Under the pieces are notes generated by a model. That model was not told the DNA's origin and did no database searches. It was given only the letters and a program-made list of their open reading frames with translations. Source: Ditylenchus dipsaci (lineage: Eukaryota > Nematoda > Chromadorea > Rhabditida > Anguinidae). Taken from it: a stretch of 64,000 nt of DNA. The stretch spans positions 372,001-436,000 of the forward strand of contig SADC01000189.1 of NCBI GenBank assembly GCA_004194705.1. Direction: 5' to 3'. Each line of letters begins with the position of its first letter. Position 1 is the first letter of the stretch. Positions 12,995 to 23,670 of this stretch are shown here, piece after piece. The translations under genes were made by a program, and so were the position numbers.

Positions 12995-13207
12995 TGATAG
13001 CTAAGATTTCAGGCTACAAAATGGTATTTCCGGGCCAGGCTTTCAAAAAATGTTGGCCTACGGGCTGGCTTTTTGGTGGAAAGCTTGGTTTGGTGGTGGC
13101 GTTTTTTAAAAAGGTGTTTTTTTAACCAAAAGTTAGCCCGTAGGCCAACATTTTTTCAAACCCTGGCCCGGAAAATACCATTTTTTAGCCTGAAATCTTA
13201 GCTATCA
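12995..13207. mobile_element. Fold-back element
   Basis: Arms of about 85 nt run TGATAGCTAAGATTTCAGGC to its inverse at 13188-13207 and include the inverted pair TGTTGGCCTACGGGCT / AGCCCGTAGGCCAACA. A short spacer holds TGGTTTGGTGGTGGCG. Confidence 0.85.
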
Positions 13208-13421
13208 ACCTTAGCTTTCGACTATCGAACCGACGACCAATTTGCACACTACGCCGCTGCTTAGGCCATTGAGGCTATTAAACAATAGAGGCATTTTTGA
13301 TTACTTATTATTAGTAGGGTACTCAACAAAAACGATTCAAAATAATTCTTTTTTGAACTGTCCAGATACTCGCCTTGCGGAATATTTCCATCGACGACGG
13401 GCTTGCCCCTTTAAAATCGAT
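13208..13421 (-). mobile_element. tRNA-bearing MITE, 5'-truncated copy
   Basis: Reading on the minus strand, it starts with the GGGGCAAGCCCGTCGTCGAT terminus and carries the same tRNA-like block (CAATGGCCTAAGCAGCGGCG ... GTCGTCGGTTCGA) as the element at 17045-17355. The far end is cut where the 12995-13207 fold-back begins. Confidence 0.65.
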
Positions 13422-14265
13422 TAAATTTAACAGATTTTTAGAAGCCTGCTTCAGAGTCCCAAGTTGAGACTTGACTGTATTCCCAAAATAAAAATCGAAA
13501 CCAAAGCTAAATCCAGAAAATATGCATGTTGGCAGTAGGAATCGAACCCGAAGCTTAAAGCAAAAATGCTAACAAATAAGTCGTAATGAAGCAGGAATTC
13601 ACACACACACACAGAAATTCTTCTATCTAACCCATTTGTGGTAGCTAAAAAAACAAGCCCTGGGAAGTTTTTTTATTCTTTCCGCCATTGCCTGCTTTTT
13701 GTTGGGCTTGTCCCCCTCGCCATCAAATTAGCCATTTAATTGAGCACACACAGGCGACAACTAGTGTCATCAGCTGCCTAGTGTGCCCTATCTCTATGCC
13801 ACTGTTAATGCCTCTAATTCCCCCTTGTTCCCCCTAGTGGAAGCAATAGCCAGGGGGAAGTAGGTGGCTTATCTACTACTACTAGCACCACACATTCCAG
13901 TGTCCCCCCTGCCCCATCCAGCTATTACGTGAGTGAGTGTGCGGCCTTCACAACACCAAATTATAACCCAAAATGAGAGCAGACATTCCGCATCTCAATA
14001 GGCCTGCTCCCTTTTTTCGATAAACTTTTGCTGCCAAAACTTGGCCTCCACTAAATCTTCTTTTTCTCGTGTTAAAAAACAACTTTGACATGTTCCGAAA
14101 ACCAATAAACGTGGTGTACTTTTTAATCGAATTTTTTTTGCTCGCACTCACACCCGTCTGCTGGACGACACTAAATTTAACTTTTTTTAAATGCCTGGTG
14201 TATTGATTCTAAAAAATTGCTTGTTTTCAGCAGTTTTTGAAGTAAGAAAAAGTCGAAGTTTTTAA
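13422..14265. other. No gene seen; GC-richer unique stretch
   Basis: A minus-strand B-box-like motif (GGTTCGATTCC) lies at about 13535-13546, in another tRNA-like fragment. A CA-repeat occurs at 13602-13612. 13660-13960 is less AT-rich than its surroundings and could be regulatory, but no motif proves it. Confidence 0.4.
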
Positions 14266-14626
14266 TGGCTTGTTCACGTTCTTCGAGTTCGGGTTTTTAG
14301 CTACGTGAACACCTTTGATCCGAACTCCAAATCGAACTTGAACTCAAACTCGGAGGTGTTCACGTACCTCGAGTTCAAGTTCGAGGTCGAATTTGAAGGT
14401 GTTCATGAATTCCCTTGTAGTAAATCCCACAAAAAACTGACTTTTAGTGGCTTTAGACGGCTCTGGGGTGAGATTCTGAGTCATCTAAGCTATACACATA
14501 AGCAATTTCAAGCTCGACCTCTAACTCTAACTCGATGTACGTAAACACCATCGAGTTAGAGTTAGAGTTCGGGTTTTTGAGTACATGAACACCTCTTACC
14601 CGAACTCTAACAACGTGAACAAGCCA
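14266..14626. mobile_element. PIF/Harbinger-like MITE of GAACTCGAGTT words
   Basis: Ends TGGCTTGTTCACGTT and AACGTGAACAAGCCA are perfect inverses, flanked on both sides by TAA, the target type of PIF/Harbinger elements. The interior reiterates GAACTC/GAGTTC words and GGTGTTCACG on both strands. Confidence 0.75.
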
Positions 14627-15383
14627 TAAGGAAATTTGCATGCCCCTGGTGAGATTCGAACGGATAATATTTGCAGGTGTCTTTGCCATATGTTTTGCAT
14701 CAAATCGGTCACTCAGAGCCTTCTTTCTTTTTTGCTTGGTACAAAAAATTCACCAAAACTAATTTTTTCGAATTTTTTGTACTCCTTTGTCATTTCTATG
14801 TGAAACCTGAATATAAGAGCATCCTTCAGTAGCACTTTTAGTCGGTTGTAAGAAGTGACCTCATATCCAGGTTAGACCGTATAACCTTAAATATAGTACC
14901 CTATCTAAAAGTAACAAAATGTAGCCAAAAAAAATTATTGAATTTTTTTTCTAATCGCGCTTTTAATTAATTTCTTATATTCCAAGTATTTTATTTTCAA
15001 ATGATTTATTATTACTTTTTTAAAGACTTATATTCATTCGGCTTTCCCATTCTATTGTGCCATTTCCAATATTATTTTTCACCTGCACAAGGAAAATACA
15101 CATTCAAGTCACTCAAACACACACACATTTGTGCATGCATTATTTTGTGCTACTAAACAGTTGACAAGCTTGAAATGAGCCTGCTTGTGGGTTTCAGCAC
15201 TCCAAGTTCACTTAAAAAGTTAGTTTTTTATTTTAAAAATTAAGGTCGTTTTATAAAAGCACAACGCTGGGCAGCGAACGATTGCGTAATTTCAAATTGC
15301 GCAAATGCAGATTGCGAAAAATCCTGATAAGGCTAAAGATTGCTGGGACTAATGTTGGGCCGTAAATTGGACGAGAATTAAAG
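14627..15383. other. No gene seen
   Basis: Contains a minus-strand tRNA-like B-box (CGTTCGAATCTC) at about 14652 and a CACACACA run near 15118. Otherwise AT-rich. Confidence 0.45.
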
Positions 15384-15803
15384 GTGCCTTGTTCTGGATG
15401 AAAAGTGCCTTGTTTTTGGCTGAAAAGTGCCTTGTTTTTTTCTTTTAGTCACAGCAGCAATTATACTAGCAATTTTTTACAGTGATAACACCATCACGTA
15501 GTTCTGCTCTTCTAGTTTCTAACAGCGTATTGTTTGTTGCAACATCTTTTTAAAATTCAGCACAAAAAGATGAAAGTTTGAATCAAATCATTTTTCCGAG
15601 TAGCTTTATATTTCGAGACGTTTCTGCAAGTTTTTGCAAAGATGTTGCAACAAACAATACGCTGTTAGAAACTAGAAGAAAAGGGCTACGTGATGCTGTT
15701 ATCACTTTAAAAAAATTGCTAGTATAGTTGCTGATATGACTAAAAGAAAAAACAAGGCACTTTTCAGCCAAAAACAAGGCACTTTTCATCCAGAACAAGG
15801 CAG
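15384..15803. mobile_element. Fold-back element with AAGTGCCTTGTTTTT tandem words
   Basis: Arms of about 167 nt are inverted. Each carries three spaced copies of GTGCCTTGTT next to TGGCTGAAAA, then TTTTAGTCA and TAACAGCGTATTGTTTGTTG. Spacer about 85 nt. Confidence 0.85.
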
Positions 15804-16310
15804 ATATAAGATTTATCCCCGTAAATTTTCAATCAAAACCGGCCAAAACTCTATTTTGTCGCGTCATTGAAAAAATTACACATGAACATAATTTTGAAAG
15901 AAGTGAGTGATGATGGTAGTTAAAAGGCACAAACTTTTTGCTTGATAAAATAGTCGGAAATTTTGGAAAAAAAAGAGACACCTTTAACCGGCTATCGAAG
16001 AATAAAATTTCAAACAAAAAACTAAATTAAGGTGTAAACAAAAGCCTAAAGTGTCCTCTTTATAAAACTGAAAAATATTCCCGAATGGTTGAGTAATGAA
16101 AAAGTTGTGACCGAAACAAAGGGGCGATAACTTTGGGACACCCTTTATGTTTATGGGTGAACTTGGTGGGGTGGGGGCAGTCGGGTATCACATCGACATT
16201 TTTGTAGATCAATTTTTTTTCATTTATCTCAACTGATTTCAGATGTTAGCTAAATTGCCACTTTATTGGTGCCACTACTCTCCAGTAAACAAATAACCGC
16301 TGGCTAAAAA
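15804..16310. promoter_or_regulatory. Presumed 5' region of the GPCR gene
   Basis: No repeat or coding similarity is recognised. By position it holds the 5' UTR and/or promoter of the gene starting at 16311. No TATA box could be singled out in this AT-rich DNA. Confidence 0.3.
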
Positions 16311-19300
16311 ATGACCAATCTAGCCACAACCAGTGCCTATTCCTTCACCATCGACCCCCAGTTGCTTTTCGCTGCCCAGAATGCTCTAACTAGCACTCAT
16401 AATAGTCAGCAAACCACCAGCACTACCACAATGGCTATGCAAATGCAGAGAAGCAGGACGTATCTGAACAGCAGCCATCCAAGAACAGCGCCTATGTGCA
16501 CCTTTCAGGAGTGGACTGAGGTGGATCAGCCAGGGGTGTTCCGCATATTCACTATTATCTCAGTGCTCACAATATTGGTTATGCTGGTGGTACTTGGAAA
16601 TGCACTAGTCATTGCGGCAGTTATACTTCGCAGGAGGTTGAGATCAGCCACTGGTCTACTTATACTTTCACTTGCCGTCGCCGATCTCATGGTAATTTTT
16701 TAACAAATATTTGAGAAGAGAGTGATCGAAGAATGTGCTATACTTTATGATCATTAGTAGGGTTATATCTCATTTATATCTCATCTCGTTTACTCTTCAT
16801 TAAATTTGCTACAAGATATTTCAAAAGGAGAACAAAATTCTGGCAGGGCCAGAACTCTCGAAAGGATGGCCCACTCTTACAGACGCATATATTCCGCCAA
16901 TAAATGGTGTCCAATAAAAACTTCATCATTTTCGAAAAAATTGTCAATTGTCAAACCACAAAAAAAATTTGAGGTTTCAGCCAACAAATTTGAACCAATT
17001 ATAGCTAAATGACTAGAAAATATTAAATTAACAAAGTGAACATATAAAAGGGGCATGCTCGCCGCCGATGGAATATTTAGTACCAGGTCTATTCAAAAAA
17101 AGAATTATTTTCAAAAATATATTTGTTGCATATTTTACGGTGAATAACTAATCAAAAACATTAGCGGTGTCTATAGCATCAGTGGCCTAATGGTGAAGCA
17201 GCGGCGGATTGTGGGATTCAGTCGTCGGTTCGATTCCGACTTGGTGCATTATTTTTCTTCTACTTTTCCAAAATTTCGTCAAATTAATTGTCGTTTGAAT
17301 TTCTCTGGTACCCGCCTTTCAAAATATTCCCACCGGCGACGAGCATGCCCTTTTAACCCCACCATTTGTGATTAAAAGATTGGTTGAAACTTAATAGGAA
17401 ATGTAAAAGGGCGGGAATCCGAATAATGGTGCAGTTTTTATTGCACACCCTGTATACTCCGCCACAGGGTAAATACTCCGCCAAGTCAAAAGTCCAAGAA
17501 TACTCTAGAAAATGTCATTTCACTTTCGTCAAACCTTCGTTAGAACATCCTAATTAGTGCAAAAACCAGGTTTCGGAACCCGAAAACAAAAAAAATATTC
17601 GCACCAAATGAACGACCACTTGGTTAGGTTGATGCATGTATCATCCAGTAGAACTGAGGTTAGATTGTACAAAACATTTTAAATGATAGAGGTTCTTCAA
17701 AAGACGTAAATTTTTTGACCCTGACAAAATTCCACCAAGTGGACGACCACTTGGTTTGGTTAAAGCATAGACCATCCAGCAAAACTGAGGTTAGCATTTA
17801 GTCCAGCATTCAAAATCATAACAATTTCCCGTAAGACAAAAATAGGGCGAAGATAAATATATTAATTCAAAAAAAATGCGAACTTTCAAAAACGAATTCG
17901 AATGTGTATAAACTTGGCGTTCTGTTAAGACGTTTCGTCAAAAAAGTCTCACATGAGACTTTTTTGACGAAACGACTGCGCACCGCTTTCACCCTCCCTT
18001 TAAGACGTTTGAAGACTTTTTGGGCATTTGTCCGAAAAGCCCTCAAACGACCAATATATTCAGGTTGGCTTATTTATCTTGCCCTTCAGTATTGCCAATG
18101 AGGTGCTTAATAGTTATTGGATTTTTGGGGATACTTGGTGCACAGCCTGGCTAACTATGGATATTTGGATGTGTACCGCTTCTATTTATAATCTGGTAGA
18201 GAAAGTCTTCCTTTAGGATAAACTCTCAAACTTGCTTTTTTATTTAGGTGGCTATTTCTATAGATCGCTACATTGCAATAATCAAACCCCTGAACTATCC
18301 TATGTTGATAACCAAATTCAGAGCCAGATGTATTGTTGCAGCAGTCTGGATTGGCTCTTTTATCATTTGCTCACCCAGCTTTTTACTAGCTTCTACAGAG
18401 AGAAAAGGACCAGCTGGGGAGGGGGATATGGCTAAGCTAGATGACGGGTGTGCTTGCAATCCCTCTAACTCAGGAATGGCATACATTGTTTTCAGTGCTT
18501 CATCCAGCTTCTATATCCCAATGGTAAAAAATTGTATAAAACCTAAACTATGAGAAATTAAACATTTGTATTACTTAAAAATTTAATAAGCTTCGATAGA
18601 GATGTGCATGAAAACGAGTAAAACAATATTGTGGCAATCTGAAAAAGAACCTTGCGGCTATCAAAAAAAAGATTTAAAGGGGCATGCCCGCGCTAATAAG
18701 AGGTGGTGCCCGGGAATTCAAATTTTTTTCCTAATCATTGAACTTTTGTACGGGTGTTAAATCTTGGTTTCTAACAAAACAAGGCCTAGAACTTTATTTT
18801 AGGTGTGGTTTTGATAGAAACCAAGTTAACAAATTCGTACAGAAGTTCAATGATTAGGAAATTTTTTTGAACTCCCGGGCACCACCACTTATTAGCGTGA
18901 GCATGCCCCTTTAAAGGAGGACAGACAATAGGGGGGATTTTGACTAGAAAATGGGATTTTGCAACCTTAAATTAATTTAATTTTTATTTTTAACCAATAA
19001 TTTTTTTACACCAATCGTTATTACCATGAATCCACGCTCGACAAAAAACACATGAGATCGAAGTTTCGAAACAAAAAAAAATTTCGAAAAATTTGCCCTG
19101 GTCCAATTCAGGGGCGTAGCGGTACTTTTCGGAATTGTGTCAGAACTTTCATTTTCATAAATGCTCTAGTAGACATCGTTATATCAAGTCTGTTCTTATA
19201 ACAAGTCTATACTCAAAATGACGCCAGAAAGCTGGGCTATATTTTGAGTATAACGTTGTATAAGACTGCGCTTGCAAAATGTGCTAAATAACCAAAATTC

Positions 19301-22300
19301 TAAAAAAAAAGTCCAGGCTTTCTGGAAATTTTCGGAGCTTTTGAGAACTCTGTTTTTTTCGCACATTTCGCAAGCACTGTCATATACAACGTTATACTCA
19401 AAATGTAGCACAGCTTTCTGGCGTCATTTTGAGTATAGACTTGTTATAACAACAGACTTGATATAACAATGTCCACTAGAGCATTAGTGAAAATGAAAGT
19501 TCTGACACAATTCCGAAAAGTACCGCTACGCCCCTGAATTGGACCAGGGCAAATTTTTCGAAAAATTTTTTGTTTCGAAACTTCGATCTCATCTGTTTTT
19601 TTGTCGGGTGTGGATTCATGGTAATAACGATTGGTGTAAAGAAATTATGGGTTAAAAATAAAAATTAAATTAATTTAAGGTTGCAAAATCCCATTTTCTA
19701 TTCAAAATCCCCCCTATCGTCTGTCCTCCTTTAATAAAGCATTTATTTACGTATTTGAGTCTCGACTTTCATTTGAATTTATCTTAGGAATCATACATTA
19801 GGAAAATGGCTATGCTAAACAGAAACACGTTAGGGCCCTGACCAAATACACTGACTCGAAACCCGCCTTGAAAGCATTTTTCTGTCTCTACTAAACAGAG
19901 TCAGTAGAGCTGCAGTGAGAAATCTCCTCTGCATGTCCCGCGAGTAGCTGTCGGCTTCCACTTTTTCAATATTAGCTTTACTGCGATTCTCATTTGAAAT
20001 GGGATGAGAAAATTTTGGTCAAACAAGAGATTTTCAAGGCTCATTTGCTATTAATACAGGGATGGGAACGAAAATTTTTGGAAAAAAGTACATTTGGCCA
20101 AAAAAAAGTACAATTTGGTCATTTTTCGTCAAAAAGTGCCATTTTATCCAGTGCCTATTGCCATTTTGAAGCGAAAAAAAATTTTTGACGTAAAACTTCA
20201 AAAATAAAAAAGATTTGGAGTCCCGAAAAAAGTAAAAATCTTTTTAAAAAGTATGATTCCAATCCCTGTATTAATATCAAACCTCTTTTATCCGGCACCC
20301 TGAGGCCAGTATCCAGGGGTGCCGGATAACCGAGGTATCAGTGTACGAAAACACCATTATATAACAGATGCTAAATATATAGGTTAAATTTTGAGGGAAA
20401 TAAAAAGGACAATGTACAAGCATAGAGTCTCAAATCAATTTTTATTCAACTTATAACGAGAACAAAACATCATAATTAATTCAATGAGACGAAATATAGT
20501 TCCAGAGATCCTTTTAATGACAACAACTTTTCCTTTGTTAATCAGAAAGCATATCTTGTTCTCAGGTCCTCTAGTTTTTTGACCACAACTGTTGGTAGAT
20601 TCAAGTCCAGGTTCTTGGTGATCTCTCGTTGTTTATTGGAATCAAGCATTGTGAACTGTTCACACAAATCGCCATCGATTACATTCTTGACTGGAGCATA
20701 GAAAGAACGGTAGGCAAGATGGTCGCGACCACACAAAGGAGGAAATTCCACTCTAAAGATATACGCGTGTAAAAATTAGGGTATTTGAAAACAGACCTCA
20801 TATGCATCTCCAACGTTTGGAAGAATTCGAATTCCTACAAATGCAAAAAAAGTCATAGTGATTTTTTGTGCCTATAAGGTAAATGTTATTTCCAATAAGT
20901 GGGCGAAATTTTAAATAAATAAAATCTACACATACCGTACAACTTCTATTAATTCCCAACCTTCCAATACGCCTCATTTTTTTGACTAGGACTCGAAAGT
21001 TAAAACCATTTTGACTAACGACTTCAAAAAAAACCAAGGGTTGAAAATTAATTCCTTGTGGGGGATCGGTAAATTCAATACGGTAATCAGAAAAAAGACA
21101 CAGCGTGGCTTAACCAGCAACAAGTCAGCTCTCTAGCTCAAGCTAAAAGAACTCACATCTCTTGACAGAAACGGTACCAGCATTCCAATGGCTCCCGATA
21201 TGGTGGTGTAGATGAGACCGTCGTCTGAACCAGGCACCAAACTTGTCTTCTGAATAGACGTGATCATATCTCCGACGTAGAACTGGCAAACTTGCTCAAG
21301 CTTAAATTCTTCAACCGTTATAATGCAAACAAAGGACTAAATTATTTCAAAGAAACCTTTTGAGAAGCACCATTCAGATTTCCACGGTCCCATAATGCTC
21401 GCACTCCTGTTGGATCTTCCTGCACTTCTTCGACCACATTCTTTGGCAAACGCAACTATAATAAAAAATGAATAATGCTTCAAGGTACAAAATAAATTAA
21501 CAAAAATGTGTATATGTAAAAATTTTAAAAGTATTTCACTTACAATAGCGACACTGCCAAATCTATCTGCAATAGCCACGGTGTCATAGTCCAGAATGCA
21601 AACTGAAGTCACGTATCGAGGAGTGGTCTCATCACAAAATACGATCAATTGGTTTTCCTAAAAACCAATATATTATCAACGTTTGACAACGATTTTCATT
21701 CACGAAAGCAAACTAATTTAAACCTATGCTACACAAGTTATGCTATCAAAAAACTAGCCTACCAATTTCTTGTATCGCATAAAATGAACGGATTCCTGAC
21801 TATCACTGACGATGATTCGCTGACCCATAGACTGAATATTGGTGACTTGAACTGCGAGTTGCTGGAAATGAATGCTTTTTGAAAATAACTGATAAGACAT
21901 ATTCACTACAAATAATATGAATAATTACTGTCCTTTTAAACTGTATAGGCCCTTTAAAATCCGACTTTTGAATCAAAACCGAATTTTTTAAGATAATCGT
22001 CATCTTCGTCTATGTGCGAATCTACATAGCCGCATGCGCAGCCACAAAGAGTGTTTATTCGGGAATGATGCAAGTTACAGCAACAGCCAACAAAAACCCT
22101 AAAAATCTACTGATGCAAAACCCTTCCGCTTTGTCTAGGACAGAAAACTTGCCCATACTTCGTGTTCACAGGGCTCTACAGTCAAAACCAAAACAATGGT
22201 CATGAATTGGGAAAATCTCAGTGAGTAAAAAGCGTTCAAAAGCACGTACTGATACATTTATATTTCAGAAGTGGGTCGATAAGTGTTCCAATTTCTATAT

Positions 22301-23670
22301 CTAACAATTCGGCTCCCACAGTATATGCTCAGATGAATGGAAGCAACAACAGCCTTCAGTATGTAAAAAGGTCGTCTCATGCTTCCAGAAGGCACAGCGA
22401 AGAAGAGAAGGGAAATTTGACGGTTCAGCTATATCATCTCAACAAAACGAAAGGTAACGAAAAATAAATAGATAAGCAAGTAAAAGTTACTAAATTTAGA
22501 CAGTCCCATGCAGAAGTCCAACGACTCGAAGAAGCATGGGAAGTATTCACAATACACTTCATGAGTCCCCCACAATTCTACTAAACGAGACTAGTTTGTT
22601 GGGTGAAGAGCTGAACACATCCATATCAGAACCCCCTCAAGAAATTTCATCTGCACCTAGGCCCTCAGTGGTGTCTATGAGTGAGCAAGAGAAGCAGCGC
22701 TGGTTCTATAGCAACAGCACCAGAATGGCAAGAATTAAAGAGCAGAGACAGGAGTCAGAAGCAGAACCTGTGTTAGATATGTCAGTGCTCTCTAACGGGA
22801 TACACATAAGCTGTAAGATAAAGATCTAAAGAGAAATAAAAACATAATCGTCTTTTAGACTACACGAAACTAGTCTCCAAATGCCGTATTATGATGCAGA
22901 TGTTCCTGATGATCCACTCATTGACAAGACCGCCGAAAATGAAGTTGCTCCGATTTTTAAGACTTATAGTAATGAAAGCTCAACTGGAAATGAGACCACA
23001 AAAGAAAAGCATTGTGAAAGCAATGGAGATGGAGGAACCACAATGGCGACCTACCTCCATCCAAACAGCGCCACAAAACAGACCAAAAAGCGAAAAAGCT
23101 ACGGCAATATGATCACCAAAATAATGAGAAGAGGGCCCAAAAAAAAGGCAGGATGCGCTTATGAAAAAGACTCTCGCTAGAGATAAAAGCAGCAAAAACT
23201 GTGGCTATAGTAACAGGATGCTTCATATGCTGTTGGCTGGGATTCAGTATTCTCTATGGATTGTCTTTCACCTATAAGAGCAATGAAGTGGTATGGTCTA
23301 TTGTGTTTTGGCTTGGCTATTTGAATTCCGCATTGAATCCAGTTGGTTACATAGCTAACTTATAAAGGTAAAATTAAATGCCAGAAGGTTTAGGTCATCT
23401 ACACAGTGTTCAACAGAGAATTCAGGACTTGTTTCAAGAGGCTGCTTACATGCAACCACCTGCTGTTTGCGAGTCGGGTCAACAATCAAAATAACCCGGT
23501 AAATGATAGTCGAAAAAATGGCAAAATGAACATTAATCCCATTGTTTCAGTACAATTCTTATAATTCTCAACTGAGGGCAGGCAAACCCACTGGCTACAG
23601 CTCCGTCTCTGCACCACCGTACTACAATACCCGCTCTAGCCCCCCAGGAGGGAATTCAGAAGACTCATAA
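16311..23670 (+). CDS. Aminergic class A GPCR (dopamine/octopamine-like)
   Basis: Seven-helix receptor for a biogenic amine at the cell surface. Exons: 16311-16691, 18064-18195, 18248-18523, 21993-22198, about 22272-22453, 22504-22812, about 22859-23170, then to 23341, 23394-23498 and 23551-23670. A Ser/Thr-rich N-tail precedes TM1 (VVLGNALVIAAV). TM2 is SLAVADLMVGLFILPF. TM3 carries the amine-binding Asp (TMDIWMCTAS) followed by VAISIDRYIAI. TM5 has the serine cluster SASSSFYIP expected of catecholamine receptors. ICL3 is long, spread over several small exons. TM6 is [19 protein letters not shown], with the usual CWxP proline replaced by Gly. TM7 is [22 protein letters not shown] lies at 23719. 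Splice phases disagree in ICL3 (22812/22859), and a 5-A run at 23164 needs a sixth A to join frames, unless a 214-nt intron (about 22971-23184) is used. The start is the first ATG before TM1. Its last seven exons lie within an SF3B3 intron. The exact ligand cannot be told. Confidence 0.9.
17045..17355 (+). mobile_element. MITE carrying a tRNA-like gene (GPCR intron 1)
   Basis: Inverted ends AAAAGGGGCATGCTCGCCG and its inverse near 17340, with TA at the borders. Inside (17174-17248) is a tRNA-like sequence: a 7-bp acceptor stem pairs GCATCAG with TTGGTGC, the A-box is TGGCCTAATGG, and a 5-bp T-stem surrounds GGTTCGATTCC. The anticodon arm does not fold, so it is tRNA-derived rather than a working tRNA. 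A minus-strand relative is at 13208-13421. Confidence 0.7.
17602..17796 (+). repeat. Direct repeat, two diverged ~65-bp units
   Basis: Units at about 17602-17667 and 17732-17796 share ACGACCACTTGGT, GGTTGATGCAT/GGTTAAAGCAT, CATCCAG and AACTGAGGTTAG. They lie in GPCR intron 1. Confidence 0.65.
17929..17976. repeat. 48-nt near-perfect hairpin
   Basis: GACGTTTCGTCAAAAAAGTC pairs with its inverse across CTCACATGAG. It is the smallest fold-back seen and lies about 90 nt upstream of GPCR exon 2. Confidence 0.8.
18675..18913. mobile_element. Fold-back MITE, second TAAAGGGGCATGCCC copy
   Basis: Same arms and centre as 393-630 (AATAAGAGGTGGTGCCCG; ACAAAACAAGGCCTAGAA). Located in GPCR intron 3 and joined directly to the next fold-back through a shared TA. 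Confidence 0.85.
18912..19733. mobile_element. Long 822-nt fold-back element
   Basis: Arms of nearly 400 nt are inverted, from TAAAGGAGGACAGACAATAG to its inverse ending at 19733, around a centre near 19320. Internal pairs include GGGGCGTAGCGGTACTTTTC and ACTCAAAATGACGCCAGAAA. No transposase is encoded. The apparent open frames in the centre (19196-19466) are symmetric artefacts. A related shorter core is at 39600-39785. Confidence 0.9.
20057..20268. mobile_element. hAT-like MITE with 8-bp TSD TATTAATA
   Basis: Ends CAGGGATGGGAA and TTCCAATCCCTG are imperfect inverses typical of hAT elements. The flanks at 20049-20056 and 20269-20276 are both TATTAATA. The interior repeats AAAAAGTA/TTTGG words. 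Confidence 0.88.
20272..20345. repeat. Short pogo-like hairpin
   Basis: CCTCTTTTATCCGGCACCC and GGGTGCCGGATAACCGAGG are inverted around a short loop, the layout of very short Tigger-type remnants. Confidence 0.55.
20441..20446 (-). terminator. SF3B3 poly(A) signal
   Basis: AATAAA on the minus strand, about 100 nt past the SF3B3 stop codon. Confidence 0.6.

Noticed and set aside
13242..13424. Shared peptide RRRACPF also seen at 17190-17375
   Set aside because: The similarity comes from the common MITE terminus, not from related proteins.
17174..17248. Functional tRNA gene
   Set aside because: Acceptor and T stems pair, but the anticodon arm does not and the D stem is weak; it lies inside a MITE.
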